Below, piece by piece: positions 6,653 to 13,088 of a stretch of 13,399 bases of DNA. This DNA is from CAYRTD01 sp964595055 (lineage in GTDB: Bacteria; Bacteroidota; Bacteroidia; Bacteroidales; GCA-2748055). The notes below the pieces were generated by a model. The model was not told the origin of the DNA, did not search any database, and saw only the letters and a list, made by a program, of their open reading frames with translations. Each line of letters begins with the position of its first letter. The first letter of the stretch is position 1. The translations under genes were made by a program, and so were the position numbers. The DNA is taken from contig CAZQOV010000084.1 of the NCBI GenBank assembly GCA_964595055.1, forward strand, positions 1 through 13,399, written 5' to 3'.

Positions 6653-6971
6653 AAAAGCCTTGAGAAACAGCATCTGAACTGATGACTGCTTATTTCCGAA
6701 GACCAGAGCTTCTCTTAAGTTAGGCTATGGATCGCTATATTCCCCTAAATATTCTTAATGTGAATAATTCTCTACAAAAATGTGGGAATTATAATTCTCA
6801 GTTTTGATGGAATCACTATGAATCATTCAAAAGAAACCCGATAGGATGATTCCATTGATTGCAAAAAAGTATTGATAGTCAGTTAAATGATCTTTGTCTT
6901 CCATCCTGGGCCCAATTGTGGCATGCTTTTGTTTGAGGATCATTTATCGTTACCATTTAAATTATAAGGCT
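6653..6971. other. Intergenic region upstream of the Dps-like gene
   Basis: No gene was found in this stretch; frames are short and lack motifs. Two symmetric elements occur: a perfect 12-bp palindrome, listed separately, and a 9-bp inverted repeat ATGGAATCA (6807-6815) / TGATTCCAT (6847-6855) with a 31-bp loop. A TGGCATG sequence at 6919-6925 recalls the -24 half of a sigma-54 promoter, but there is no TTGC at the -12 position. Confidence 0.5.
6786..6797. promoter_or_regulatory. Palindrome GAATTATAATTC, possible operator
   Basis: This is a perfect 12-bp palindrome about 175 bp upstream of the Dps-like start; a G-T wobble and a further G-C pair could extend it. AT-rich symmetric sites of this kind recall PerR/Fur-class boxes, which often control dps genes, but it matches no consensus closely. 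It could also arise by chance in AT-rich DNA. Confidence 0.28.
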
Positions 6972-7487
6972 ATGAGACCAAAGGAGGAGAATTTTTTTGC
7001 AAGGGACCACCAGGAATTAAGGGTCAATGTGAATATCGGCATCACCTCATCAAAGAGAAAAGATGTAGTAAATGTATTATCTATTGTACTGATCAGTACT
7101 CAGTTTTTATCCATAAAGACCTTTAGCTTTCACTGGAATATGAGGGGGACATACTCGGGCTATTTAAGATCGGTTACGAAAGACCAGTATGATGAATTTG
7201 TTATTGCAATGAACAGTCTGGCAGAGCGCATCCGGACATTGGGATACAATGTGCCCGATAGCTATGATCATGTTATGAGATTATCGGAGGTAAATGGGGA
7301 TAGCTACAACCAGGTTGCCATTCTTAGTGAACTGGTGAGGGATAATGAAAAACTTGCACAGTTTATCAGAGATCAACAGAAAATCATAAAAAATGCAGAA
7401 GACCATGTCAGTCTTGATCTTATTCTCAGGCGCCTGGAAACGCATGAGAAAAATGCCTGGGTCTTCAGAAATATCCTTGAGCGTTAA
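6972..7487 (+). CDS. Dps-like ferritin-fold protein with degenerate ferroxidase site
   Basis: This four-helix-bundle protein belongs to the Dps (DNA protection during starvation) group, which normally forms dodecamers that bind DNA and oxidise and store iron. Recognition rests on FHWNMRG, then LAERIRTLG, and the C-terminal LRRLETHEKNAWVFRNIL. The ATG at 6972 gives 171 aa and places HWN at residue 54, as in E. coli Dps (His51). The frame stays open upstream to a TTG at 6894, but that would add 26 atypical residues. From HWN to AER the alignment to E. coli Dps as I recall it is ungapped. It shows His51 kept (His54) and Glu82 kept (Glu85), but His63 becomes Arg66, Asp67 becomes Lys70 and Asp78 becomes Asn81. 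Iron oxidation is therefore doubtful. A role in DNA binding or structure is inference. AAGG lies only 2 nt before the ATG. Confidence 0.8.
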   Translation: MRPKEENFFARDHQELRVNVNIGITSSKRKDVVNVLSIVLISTQFLSIKTFSFHWNMRGTYSGYLRSVTKDQYDEFVIAMNSLAERIRTLGYNVPDSYDHVMRLSEVNGDSYNQVAILSELVRDNEKLAQFIRDQQKIIKNAEDHVSLDLILRRLETHEKNAWVFRNILER

Positions 7488-7526
7488 TATACACTTTTTC
7501 TTTGTGGGTTCATAGTTATCTCAAAA

Positions 7527-7542
7527 TGGGGAATTTTTTGCA
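7527..7542 (+). promoter_or_regulatory. Candidate sigma-54 promoter (-24/-12)
   Basis: TGGGGAATTTTTTGCA has the invariant GG (7528-7529) and GC (7540-7541) exactly 10 bp apart, with TGG and TTGCA matching the consensus TGGCAC-N5-TTGCA. The CAC part is not conserved. It lies in the intergenic region upstream of the OmpA-like lipoprotein gene, about 190 bp before its ATG, and a sigma-54 activator is encoded 0.9 kb upstream. I found no equally good site elsewhere in the intergenic DNA by eye. Confidence 0.38.
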
Positions 7543-7601
7543 CTTTTTGTGGAAATTTATTTCGATAATGCTCATTTACATACTCCCGGAATTTCAGATC
7601 T

Positions 7602-7609
7602 TAACTTTG
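7602..7609 (+). promoter_or_regulatory. Bacteroidota -7 element TAACTTTG
   Basis: TAACTTTG matches TAnnTTTG exactly, 124 bp upstream of the lipoprotein ATG. There is no TTG at the expected -33 spacing. It may provide housekeeping transcription beside the possible sigma-54 promoter. Confidence 0.33.
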
Positions 7610-7632
7610 TAAAAACCTTATAATAAGTCAGT

Positions 7633-7653
7633 AAGCATCTATGCTTTTTTTTT
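7633..7653 (+). terminator. Small hairpin followed by a T-run
   Basis: AAGCA (7633-7637) pairs with TGCTT (7642-7646) around a TCTA loop, and nine Ts run from 7645 to 7653. It has the form of an intrinsic terminator, but the stem is short. It may end transcription from the Dps-like gene. Since it lies downstream of both candidate promoters of the lipoprotein gene, it could also act as an attenuator. Confidence 0.35.
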
Positions 7654-7733
7654 GGCAAGGTTTTATCAATCGTATGACCAGATGTGGTGCTATTTCAAAA
7701 GCGCTGATTAATTTAAATTTTGAGGAACAATAA

Positions 7734-8411
7734 ATGAAAGTCTTCAGAAAAATACCGGTCATTAGTTTCGCAATTTTATTTTTTTTCATGAGCATTTTCT
7801 CAGGATGCAGTTCCTCCAGAACAATGAGAGGCGGAGCAATTGGTTCGGCAGCAGGCGGAGCCATTGGAGGGATCATTGGAAGTAAGAGTGATGATACGGC
7901 AAAAGGAGCCATTTTGGGAGCTATGATTGGAGGTACTGCAGGCGCTCTTATTGGCAACTATATGGATAAACAGGCTGCAGAATTAAGTGATGAACTCAAA
8001 AATGCTGAAGTGGAACGGGTAGGTGAAGGAATTAAGATCACTTTCGATTCAGGAATTCTTTTTGATTTTGATTCGGACAATCTCAGAACCGCTTCCAAAG
8101 ACAATCTCAGAGAACTAGCCGGTACACTTGCAGAGTATAAAGATACCAATATTCTGATTGAAGGACATACCGATAGTATAGGTGATGATACATATAACGA
8201 AGAGTTGTCTGTTGAGAGGGCAGAGTCTGTATCCAGTTACCTCAGAACAATAGGAATAAAAAGAAACCGGTTAATAACCAAAGGTTATGGGGAGTCACAA
8301 CCCGTTGCCGATAACGATACTTCCGAGGGGAGACAAAAAAATCGTCGCGTGGAAGTAGCCATATATGCAAATGAGGAATTAAAAGAAGCCGCTCGCGAAG
8401 GGAGATTATAA
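7734..8411 (+). CDS. OmpA-family lipoprotein with glycine-zipper domain
   Basis: This is a predicted outer-membrane lipoprotein that anchors the membrane to peptidoglycan. The signal peptide ends in a lipobox (FMSIFSGC, Cys25). A glycine-zipper segment follows (about residues 32-80, GGAIGSAAGGAIGGIIG and IGGTAGALIGNYMDKQ). The OmpA C-terminal domain runs from about 100 to 217, with FDFDSDNL, IEGHTDSIGDDTYNEELS, RAESVSSYL, KGYGESQPVADN and the peptidoglycan-contact region GRQKNRRVEV. Length (225 aa) and layout match YiaD-type lipoproteins. The ATG is preceded by GAGGAACAATAA. The beta-barrel gene follows after 22 bp, so the two are probably cotranscribed. Confidence 0.93.
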   Translation: MKVFRKIPVISFAILFFFMSIFSGCSSSRTMRGGAIGSAAGGAIGGIIGSKSDDTAKGAILGAMIGGTAGALIGNYMDKQAAELSDELKNAEVERVGEGIKITFDSGILFDFDSDNLRTASKDNLRELAGTLAEYKDTNILIEGHTDSIGDDTYNEELSVERAESVSSYLRTIGIKRNRLITKGYGESQPVADNDTSEGRQKNRRVEVAIYANEELKEAAREGRL

Positions 8412-8433
8412 AACCAATAAAAATTCTGATCTT

Positions 8434-9096
8434 ATGAAAATAAATCTACCAAAAATCCTGATTTTAGCCCTTTCCTTTTTATTGATGACAAATTTTTCCC
8501 TGTCTTATATTCATGCCCAGAATGCCTTTGGTGTCAAAGGTGGGCTAAATCTTTCTAGTATGAGTATCGATGAAGCGGACGATAGTAATATCATTCCCGG
8601 ATTTCATGCTGGATTCTGGGGTGAAATTATGCTTACTGAAAAATTCTCACTACAACCGGAAATTCTTTTTAGCGCAAAGGGCGTAAAAGCAAGGTATGAT
8701 TCCGATTTTTTACAATTTGATGTCGTAAATGGGGAAACTACCCTGAATTTGAACTATATAGATATTCCGGTATACCTGAAATATTATCTGGCTGAAGATT
8801 TTAGTTTTCATCTGGGTCCCTATGTGGGAATCTTACTCAATGCGAAATATGAATCCGAAAATGAGATCCTGGATTTTATCGATTTGGATGAAACGGATGA
8901 TATCGACAGAGATCAGTTTTATAATGTTGATTATGGGCTTACCGGAGGACTTGGTTTCGAACTTGAGCCTTTCATCTTTGGATTCAATTACAATATTGGT
9001 TTACAGCCTGTCGCAATAGAAGATGAACCCATGCGAACTTTGCTGGAAGATGCAAAAAATAATGTTATTCAGATCTTTTTCGGATTTTCATTTTAA
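8434..9096 (+). CDS. PorT-like outer-membrane beta-barrel protein
   Basis: This is a predicted outer-membrane protein of 220 aa. A hydrophobic signal peptide (about residues 1-28, ending SYIHAQ) precedes FGVKGGLNLSSM, the classic first strand of the Bacteroidota OMP_b-brl_2/PorT family. Further alternating strands include FHAGFWGEIMLTEKFSLQPE, LNLNYIDIPVYLKYYL and FHLGPYVGILLNAKYE. The protein ends in an aromatic residue (FFGFSF), as expected for recognition by the barrel-assembly machinery. A strongly acidic insert (about 145-165, LDETDDIDRD) probably forms an external loop. PorT itself functions in type IX secretion, but this family is broad and no specific role can be given. Confidence 0.88.
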   Translation: MKINLPKILILALSFLLMTNFSLSYIHAQNAFGVKGGLNLSSMSIDEADDSNIIPGFHAGFWGEIMLTEKFSLQPEILFSAKGVKARYDSDFLQFDVVNGETTLNLNYIDIPVYLKYYLAEDFSFHLGPYVGILLNAKYESENEILDFIDLDETDDIDRDQFYNVDYGLTGGLGFELEPFIFGFNYNIGLQPVAIEDEPMRTLLEDAKNNVIQIFFGFSF

Positions 9097-9114
9097 TAAT
9101 TAAAACAATAGACT

Positions 9115-9282
9115 ATGTTACGATGGATTATCATTTTTCTTGTAATTGCCCTTATCGCAGCATTATTTGGTTTTGGAAATATTGCTGAAGGTGCAGCCTC
9201 TATAGCCAGAGTGTTATTTTATATTTTTCTCATTTTCCTTATTGTCAGTATAATTGCAGGTGCATTCAGAGGTTTTAGGTAA
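9115..9282 (+). CDS. DUF1328-type small membrane protein
   Basis: The 55-residue product has two hydrophobic segments (about 3-20 and 34-50), flanking GFGNIAEGAASIARVLFYIF, and ends AGAFRGFR. The pattern LxWxxxFLVIALIAALFGFG-xIAxGAAxIAxxLFxIFLxxFxxSxxxG is that of the DUF1328/YtjA family of short inner-membrane proteins of unknown function. It begins 18 bp after the beta-barrel gene, so it is probably the third gene of the same transcript. Its size fits the family well. Confidence 0.85.
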   Translation: MLRWIIIFLVIALIAALFGFGNIAEGAASIARVLFYIFLIFLIVSIIAGAFRGFR

Positions 9283-9352
9283 TTTATCATTCCTTTACCC
9301 GGTTTAAGATGAGATATGTTTTTTAGTTAAACTTAATTTCATAAACTTTTTT

Positions 9353-9384
9353 TTGACTAAGCATAATGACATTGGTTATATTCG
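9353..9384 (+). promoter_or_regulatory. Candidate promoter of the AI-2E family gene
   Basis: TTG at 9353-9355 and TATATTCG at 9377-9384 are 21 bp apart, with one mismatch to the Bacteroidota -7 consensus TAnnTTTG. This lies 30 bp before the ATG at 9415, in a 132-bp gap with no other visible feature. Confidence 0.33.
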
Positions 9385-9414
9385 TATATCCAAAATAAAG
9401 CTTACGGAGATTTA

Positions 9415-10533
9415 ATGAAAACATATACTCCATCCCTGAGAATCGCCCTCTTTTTGCTTATCACAATCCTTTTTTTGTATGGCATTATTATGGCGAGAAA
9501 TTTTCTTTATCCTATCGCCTTTGGAGCTTTATTCTCGTATTTACTATACCCTGTTGTAAATTACCTTGAAAAAAACAGGATTTTCAGGATTCTCGCAATC
9601 TTGATTGGAATTATTCTGGCACTGGCTGTTATCGGAGGTATATTCCTCATATTTTACCAACAGTTATCCAATATGTTTGAAGATATAGAATCACTGAAAC
9701 AATCGGCAAACAAAAATATCGAATCTCTCCAGACCAATCTGGAGGACTTCCTGGGACTGGAAGATGACAGGGTGGAACAATTTCTGAAAAATGAGGTTAA
9801 TCGGATTTTCCAAAGCGCTAATCTTAACCAGATTTTTTCGGCTACAACCGGTACCCTCGTCAGAATTCTTATCCTGCCGGTGTATGTGTTTTTATTTCTT
9901 TTTTACCGGACAAAATTTGCTTATTTTATTCTTAAGATTGTCAAAAGAGAAGACAAAGAAATGGCGATTAATATTTTGCGGGACATCTCTACTGTTGCGG
10001 CCAGGTATATGGGAGGAGTATTTATTGTAGTGCTTATTTTATGTGTCATTAATTCCTCCGGTTTATTGATTATTGGTATTGATTATGCCATATTGCTGGG
10101 GATTGTTTCTGCCTTTTTTAATTTCATCCCTTACTTTGGTACCCTCATGGGAGGTGCAATTCCATTCTTATTCGTGCTTTTGACCACAGAACCCCCTCTT
10201 CAATTTGGCATTCGAGTCGCTGTGCTATTCATGATCGTTCAATTTACCGAAAATAATATCTTGACGCCCAATATTGTAGGTGGCAATGTTAAGATTAATC
10301 CGTTTTTTATTATAGTCGGGCTTGTGGCCGGTGCTATGATCTGGGGAATTCCTGGTATGTTGCTTATTGTTCCGTTTATGGCCATTGCAAGAATCATTTT
10401 TGTAAATATTGAAAGTCTTAAACCCTATGCTTTCCTTCTCGGACCTCGTGGTACCAAGAAATACTCCTTGAAATTGGAGAAGATTGGCAAGATTTTTAGG
10501 TGGATAAAAAATAGGATCAATGATTATACCTGA
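9415..10533 (+). CDS. AI-2E family transporter (PerM/TqsA type)
   Basis: This inner-membrane protein has 372 aa, the usual family length. Two helices lie near residues 8-47 and 58-83, followed by a polar coiled segment (about 85-140). The C-terminal helices carry the family signatures FNFIPYFGTLMGGAIPFL and, after ENNILTPNIVGGNVKINP, the stretch FFIIVGLVAGAMIWGIPGML. Members export small molecules such as autoinducer-2 or act as sodium/proton antiporters; the substrate cannot be predicted here. The last 40 residues are basic and cytoplasmic. GGAG lies 5 nt before the ATG. The 170 bp after it contain no gene. Confidence 0.92.
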   Translation: MKTYTPSLRIALFLLITILFLYGIIMARNFLYPIAFGALFSYLLYPVVNYLEKNRIFRILAILIGIILALAVIGGIFLIFYQQLSNMFEDIESLKQSANKNIESLQTNLEDFLGLEDDRVEQFLKNEVNRIFQSANLNQIFSATTGTLVRILILPVYVFLFLFYRTKFAYFILKIVKREDKEMAINILRDISTVAARYMGGVFIVVLILCVINSSGLLIIGIDYAILLGIVSAFFNFIPYFGTLMGGAIPFLFVLLTTEPPLQFGIRVAVLFMIVQFTENNILTPNIVGGNVKINPFFIIVGLVAGAMIWGIPGMLLIVPFMAIARIIFVNIESLKPYAFLLGPRGTKKYSLKLEKIGKIFRWIKNRINDYT

Positions 10534-10704
10534 AGCTGATCTAATCCCGGCCGATCTGTTTTTACAATAGAATTACCCTTGAGCTCTAAATAGGATGAAT
10601 GAAGGATAATCATGCAAAAAAACAAACTATTTCATCCGCTCTTTGTTAGATTATTATAACATGAAATGTATACTAAATATTTTCAATTTTAAAAATGTAA
10701 AATT

Positions 10705-11040
10705 ATGGCTAAAAAGACAACAAATGCTATTTTAGGATTTCTATTAGGTGCTGCAGCAGGCACCATAACAGGGATACTCATAGCACCCGATAAGGGTTCA
10801 AAAACCAGAAAAAAACTCAGGAAACAAGCACAAAAAGCCTCTGAGGATTTAAAGGGAAGCCTTGATGAGAGGGTCGAAGATCTCAGAGGTTATTTTACGG
10901 ATTTTGTCGATGATGTTAAGGGACGTTTTAGTGATTTGGAGAAAGAGGTAAAAGAAAAAGCCAAAGAAACAACCCGAAGAGCTACCGAAGCTGCTCAAAA
11001 AGCCACGAAATCAGCGGAAAAAACCACCAAATCCAAGTAA
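10705..11040 (+). CDS. YtxH-like stress protein
   Basis: The 111-aa product begins with a glycine/alanine-rich membrane segment (residues 8-29, ILGFLLGAAAGTITGILIAP) followed by DKGSKTRKKL, the signature of YtxH-domain proteins. The remainder is a highly charged, Lys/Glu/Ala-rich helix (about 33-110) likely to form a coiled coil, ending in lysine-rich repeats (AAQKATKSAEKTTKSK). YtxH-like proteins are linked to general stress responses in Firmicutes; the function in Bacteroidota is unknown. It is the first gene of a tight cassette: the next gene starts 8 bp after its stop. Confidence 0.85.
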   Translation: MAKKTTNAILGFLLGAAAGTITGILIAPDKGSKTRKKLRKQAQKASEDLKGSLDERVEDLRGYFTDFVDDVKGRFSDLEKEVKEKAKETTRRATEAAQKATKSAEKTTKSK

Positions 11041-11048
11041 TATAAGAT

Positions 11049-11420
11049 ATGAAAAATCGATCATTAGTCGAAGATATATCTGAACTTAACGATGTCATCC
11101 AGAGTTTTGTCCAGGCAAAACTGGACCTCTGGAAGATAGTATTCCTTCAGAAAATAACGAGATTGGGTACCTATCTTTTGTCAACAATGATAATTGCAAT
11201 AGTACTGCTTGTTGTTTCTGTTTTTCTGACCCTCGCTTTTACGCAATGGTATAGTAACTCAGTTGGCACTTTGTCAGAGGCTTATCTGATTGCATCCGGA
11301 TTTTACGTGGCGGTGGGAGTAATTATATACCTTTTCAGAAAAAGCTTATTTTCTAATATGATGGTCCGTAATATTGCTTCAATTATTTTTTCCGATGAGG
11401 ACGACGAAAACAGGAATTGA
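11049..11420 (+). CDS. Phage-holin-3 superfamily-like membrane protein
   Basis: The 123-aa product has an N-terminal amphipathic helix (ISELNDVIQSFVQAKLDLWKI), two membrane helices (about residues 43-67 and 77-96) and an acidic C-terminus (SDEDDENRN). This layout is typical of the PF07332-type family (DUF1469, holin superfamily III), often found beside YtxH-like and YqjD-like genes in bacterial chromosomes. No lysis genes are nearby, so a phage origin is unlikely. Its stop codon lies 2 nt before the start of the next gene, which implies translational coupling. Confidence 0.75.
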   Translation: MKNRSLVEDISELNDVIQSFVQAKLDLWKIVFLQKITRLGTYLLSTMIIAIVLLVVSVFLTLAFTQWYSNSVGTLSEAYLIASGFYVAVGVIIYLFRKSLFSNMMVRNIASIIFSDEDDENRN

Positions 11421-11422
11421 TT

Positions 11423-11656
11423 ATGAATAAAGCTGTTAAAATACGCAATGTTAAGATCAAAACTGTTGATGATCTGAAACATGCCAAGGAAATTTTCAGG
11501 TATGAAGCCAGGGTAAATGAACAAGCCCTAATTTCCGGGTTTAAACACTTTGGTGATTTGGTGAGAATATCTGCGCGTAGTTCTCTGCAACACTATGGGC
11601 GAAAAATCCTATATTATGGTCTCATCAGGCTTCTGCATAATAAGTCACGAAAGTGA
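11423..11656 (+). CDS. Small basic protein of unknown function
   Basis: The 77-aa product (MNKAVKIRNVKIKTVDDLKH at the start) has no membrane helix or recognised motif. It is rich in Lys/Arg and probably helical, with an aromatic patch near the C-terminus (QHYGRKILYYGLIRLLHNKS). The ATG at 11423 is chosen over an upstream TTG at 11417 because AGGAAT sits about 6 nt before it and the TTG overlaps the preceding stop. Its position directly after the holin-like gene suggests a role with those two proteins, perhaps peripheral to the membrane; this is inference from context alone. Confidence 0.7.
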   Translation: MNKAVKIRNVKIKTVDDLKHAKEIFRYEARVNEQALISGFKHFGDLVRISARSSLQHYGRKILYYGLIRLLHNKSRK

Positions 11657-12330
11657 TTTCTGTTATGCTTTATCGATGATGGTAATTTGTCTGTTTCTGC
11701 TTATCTCCATTCGCGCTGAAAATGAATAGCGTAGACATCGTCTTCGTTAACCCGGGCATCAATAAAACAAATTATATTCTTTTGTATAGCCTTATCAGAC
11801 TCATTCGGGGGTGCATATAATGTTCTGTGAATTTCTTTCCTCATGCAGATACTCAAACCCTGTAAAGACTGAAAAACTTTATCCGACATTTTATTTTGCA
11901 CCTATTGTTTTATATATTTCTTTTAGACCCCAATAGTCTTACGGTAACCTTTTTTACGTGACCTCATTAAAGACCAACATTGGCTATCGAAAATAAAAAG
12001 ACCAAAACATTCAACTTTTGCCCCTGCATAAACACCATGCATACCAATATGGCAATTCAAAGTTAAGCATTGGGGGAATCCAGGGTTAGGAAATACCAAT
12101 TGGAGAGTTTAGGAGATCTGGCCTGATGATTTAATTCTACACTTTTTGCCGTAATTCCACAATTTTGTTTTGGGAATAATATGACAATAATGCCTGTTGT
12201 TTAATGTAAATTACAGAAAAACAGAAGATTAACAGGGTGTCAGGCTTTGAAAACACAAGTCTTTGCAAAGCTGTGTGATTTTTGTCTATTACTCATCAGT
12301 ACAACTCTTTTTAAAAGAAATAGGTTTCAT
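11657..12330. other. Long intergenic region before the Mla operon
   Basis: Apart from one uncertain minus-strand frame (11701-11889), listed separately, nothing recognisable was found in 674 bp. No strong promoter element, terminator hairpin or conserved motif stands out. The frame of the MlaE gene is open from a TTG at 12247, but that extension is hydrophobic, Cys-rich and unlike the family. Confidence 0.5.
11701..11889 (-). CDS. Hypothetical short protein (uncertain)
   Basis: A minus-strand frame starting at ATG 11889, with AATAGGTG 10 nt upstream, encodes 62 residues beginning MSDKVFQSLQGLSICMRKEI and ending NEDDVYAIHFQREWR. The composition looks like a soluble protein rather than random AT-rich translation: balanced charges, few rare residues, and plausible strand-turn-strand character near the end (FIDARVNEDDVYAIHF). 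No family is recognised. It could be a small gene, the remains of a longer one, or a chance frame. Confidence 0.3.
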   Translation of the reverse strand: MSDKVFQSLQGLSICMRKEIHRTLYAPPNESDKAIQKNIICFIDARVNEDDVYAIHFQREWR

Positions 12331-13083
12331 ATGAGAAAGTATATAATAGAGTTTGGCGATATTTCCCTATTCGGAGGGAATGTAATCAGACAGGTGATTA
12401 GTCCCCCTTTCGAATATAAAGAGTTACTTAAGCAGGCTTATTATTTAGGATATAAAACACTTCCTCTTATATTAATTACCGGTTTTATATTGGGATTGGT
12501 GTTGACCTTGCAATCACGACCGATTTTAATTGATTTTGGAGCTGAATCATTACTTCCTGGCCTGGTATCAGTGTCAATAATCAGAGAAATAGGCCCGATT
12601 ATTACAGCGCTTATTTGTGCGGGTAAAATGTCATCGGGTATTGGAGCTGAATTAGGATCAATGAGAGTTACCGAACAAATAGACGCCATGGAAGTTACCG
12701 GAATAAATCCCCTGAATTATCTTGTGGTAACTCGGGTTATAGCTACGTCAATTACTGTTCCTATCCTGGTTTTTTTTGCTGATTTTATTTCCCTTGTAGG
12801 ATCTTACTTTGCCATTCAGATGCATGGAGAACTTAACCTGATCTTGTTTTTTGATCAGGCTTTTTTGGCTCTTTCATTTGCTGACCTTATTCCTGCAACC
12901 ATAAAGACGATATTTTTTGGATTTTTTATCGGGTTGATTGGTTGTTATGAAGGATATTTCTGTGCAAAAGGAACGGAATCTGTCGGACTCGCCGCAAACG
13001 CTGCGGTGGTTAAGGCCTCCATAACCATTTTTATTATTAATCTGTTGGCTGTGCAATTAACGGATCTTTTTACTAATATATAG
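12331..13083 (+). CDS. mlaE: MlaE-type ABC transporter permease
   Basis: This is the inner-membrane permease of a phospholipid-trafficking (Mla-type) ABC system that helps maintain outer-membrane lipid asymmetry. From the ATG at 12331 it has 250 aa, the usual size, and about five to six helices. Family signatures are LILITGFILGLVLTLQS, the conserved core VSIIREIGPIITALICAGKM followed by SSGIGAELGSMRVTEQIDAM and EVTGINPLNYLVVTRVIA, and the C-terminal GCYEGYFCAKGTESVGLAANAAVV region. The frame extends upstream to a TTG at 12247, but the ATG at 12331 with AATAGG upstream gives the normal N-terminus. The ATPase gene starts 5 bp after its stop, so the two form an operon. MlaD would be expected next, outside the window. 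Confidence 0.92.
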   Translation: MRKYIIEFGDISLFGGNVIRQVISPPFEYKELLKQAYYLGYKTLPLILITGFILGLVLTLQSRPILIDFGAESLLPGLVSVSIIREIGPIITALICAGKMSSGIGAELGSMRVTEQIDAMEVTGINPLNYLVVTRVIATSITVPILVFFADFISLVGSYFAIQMHGELNLILFFDQAFLALSFADLIPATIKTIFFGFFIGLIGCYEGYFCAKGTESVGLAANAAVVKASITIFIINLLAVQLTDLFTNI

Positions 13084-13088
13084 CTAAG

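Noticed and set aside
6919..6934. Sigma-54 promoter at TGGCATG
   Set aside because: There is no GC at the -12 position (TGTT instead of TTGC).
6894..6971. Extended N-terminus of the Dps-like protein from TTG
   Set aside because: The extension is hydrophobic and Cys-containing, unlike Dps; the ATG at 6972 gives the normal length.
11049..11420. Prophage holin
   Set aside because: No lysis, capsid or integrase genes are nearby; the family is widespread on chromosomes next to stress genes.
12247..12330. Extended N-terminus of MlaE from TTG
   Set aside because: It is unlike the family; the ATG at 12331 has a plausible ribosome binding site and gives the usual 250 aa.
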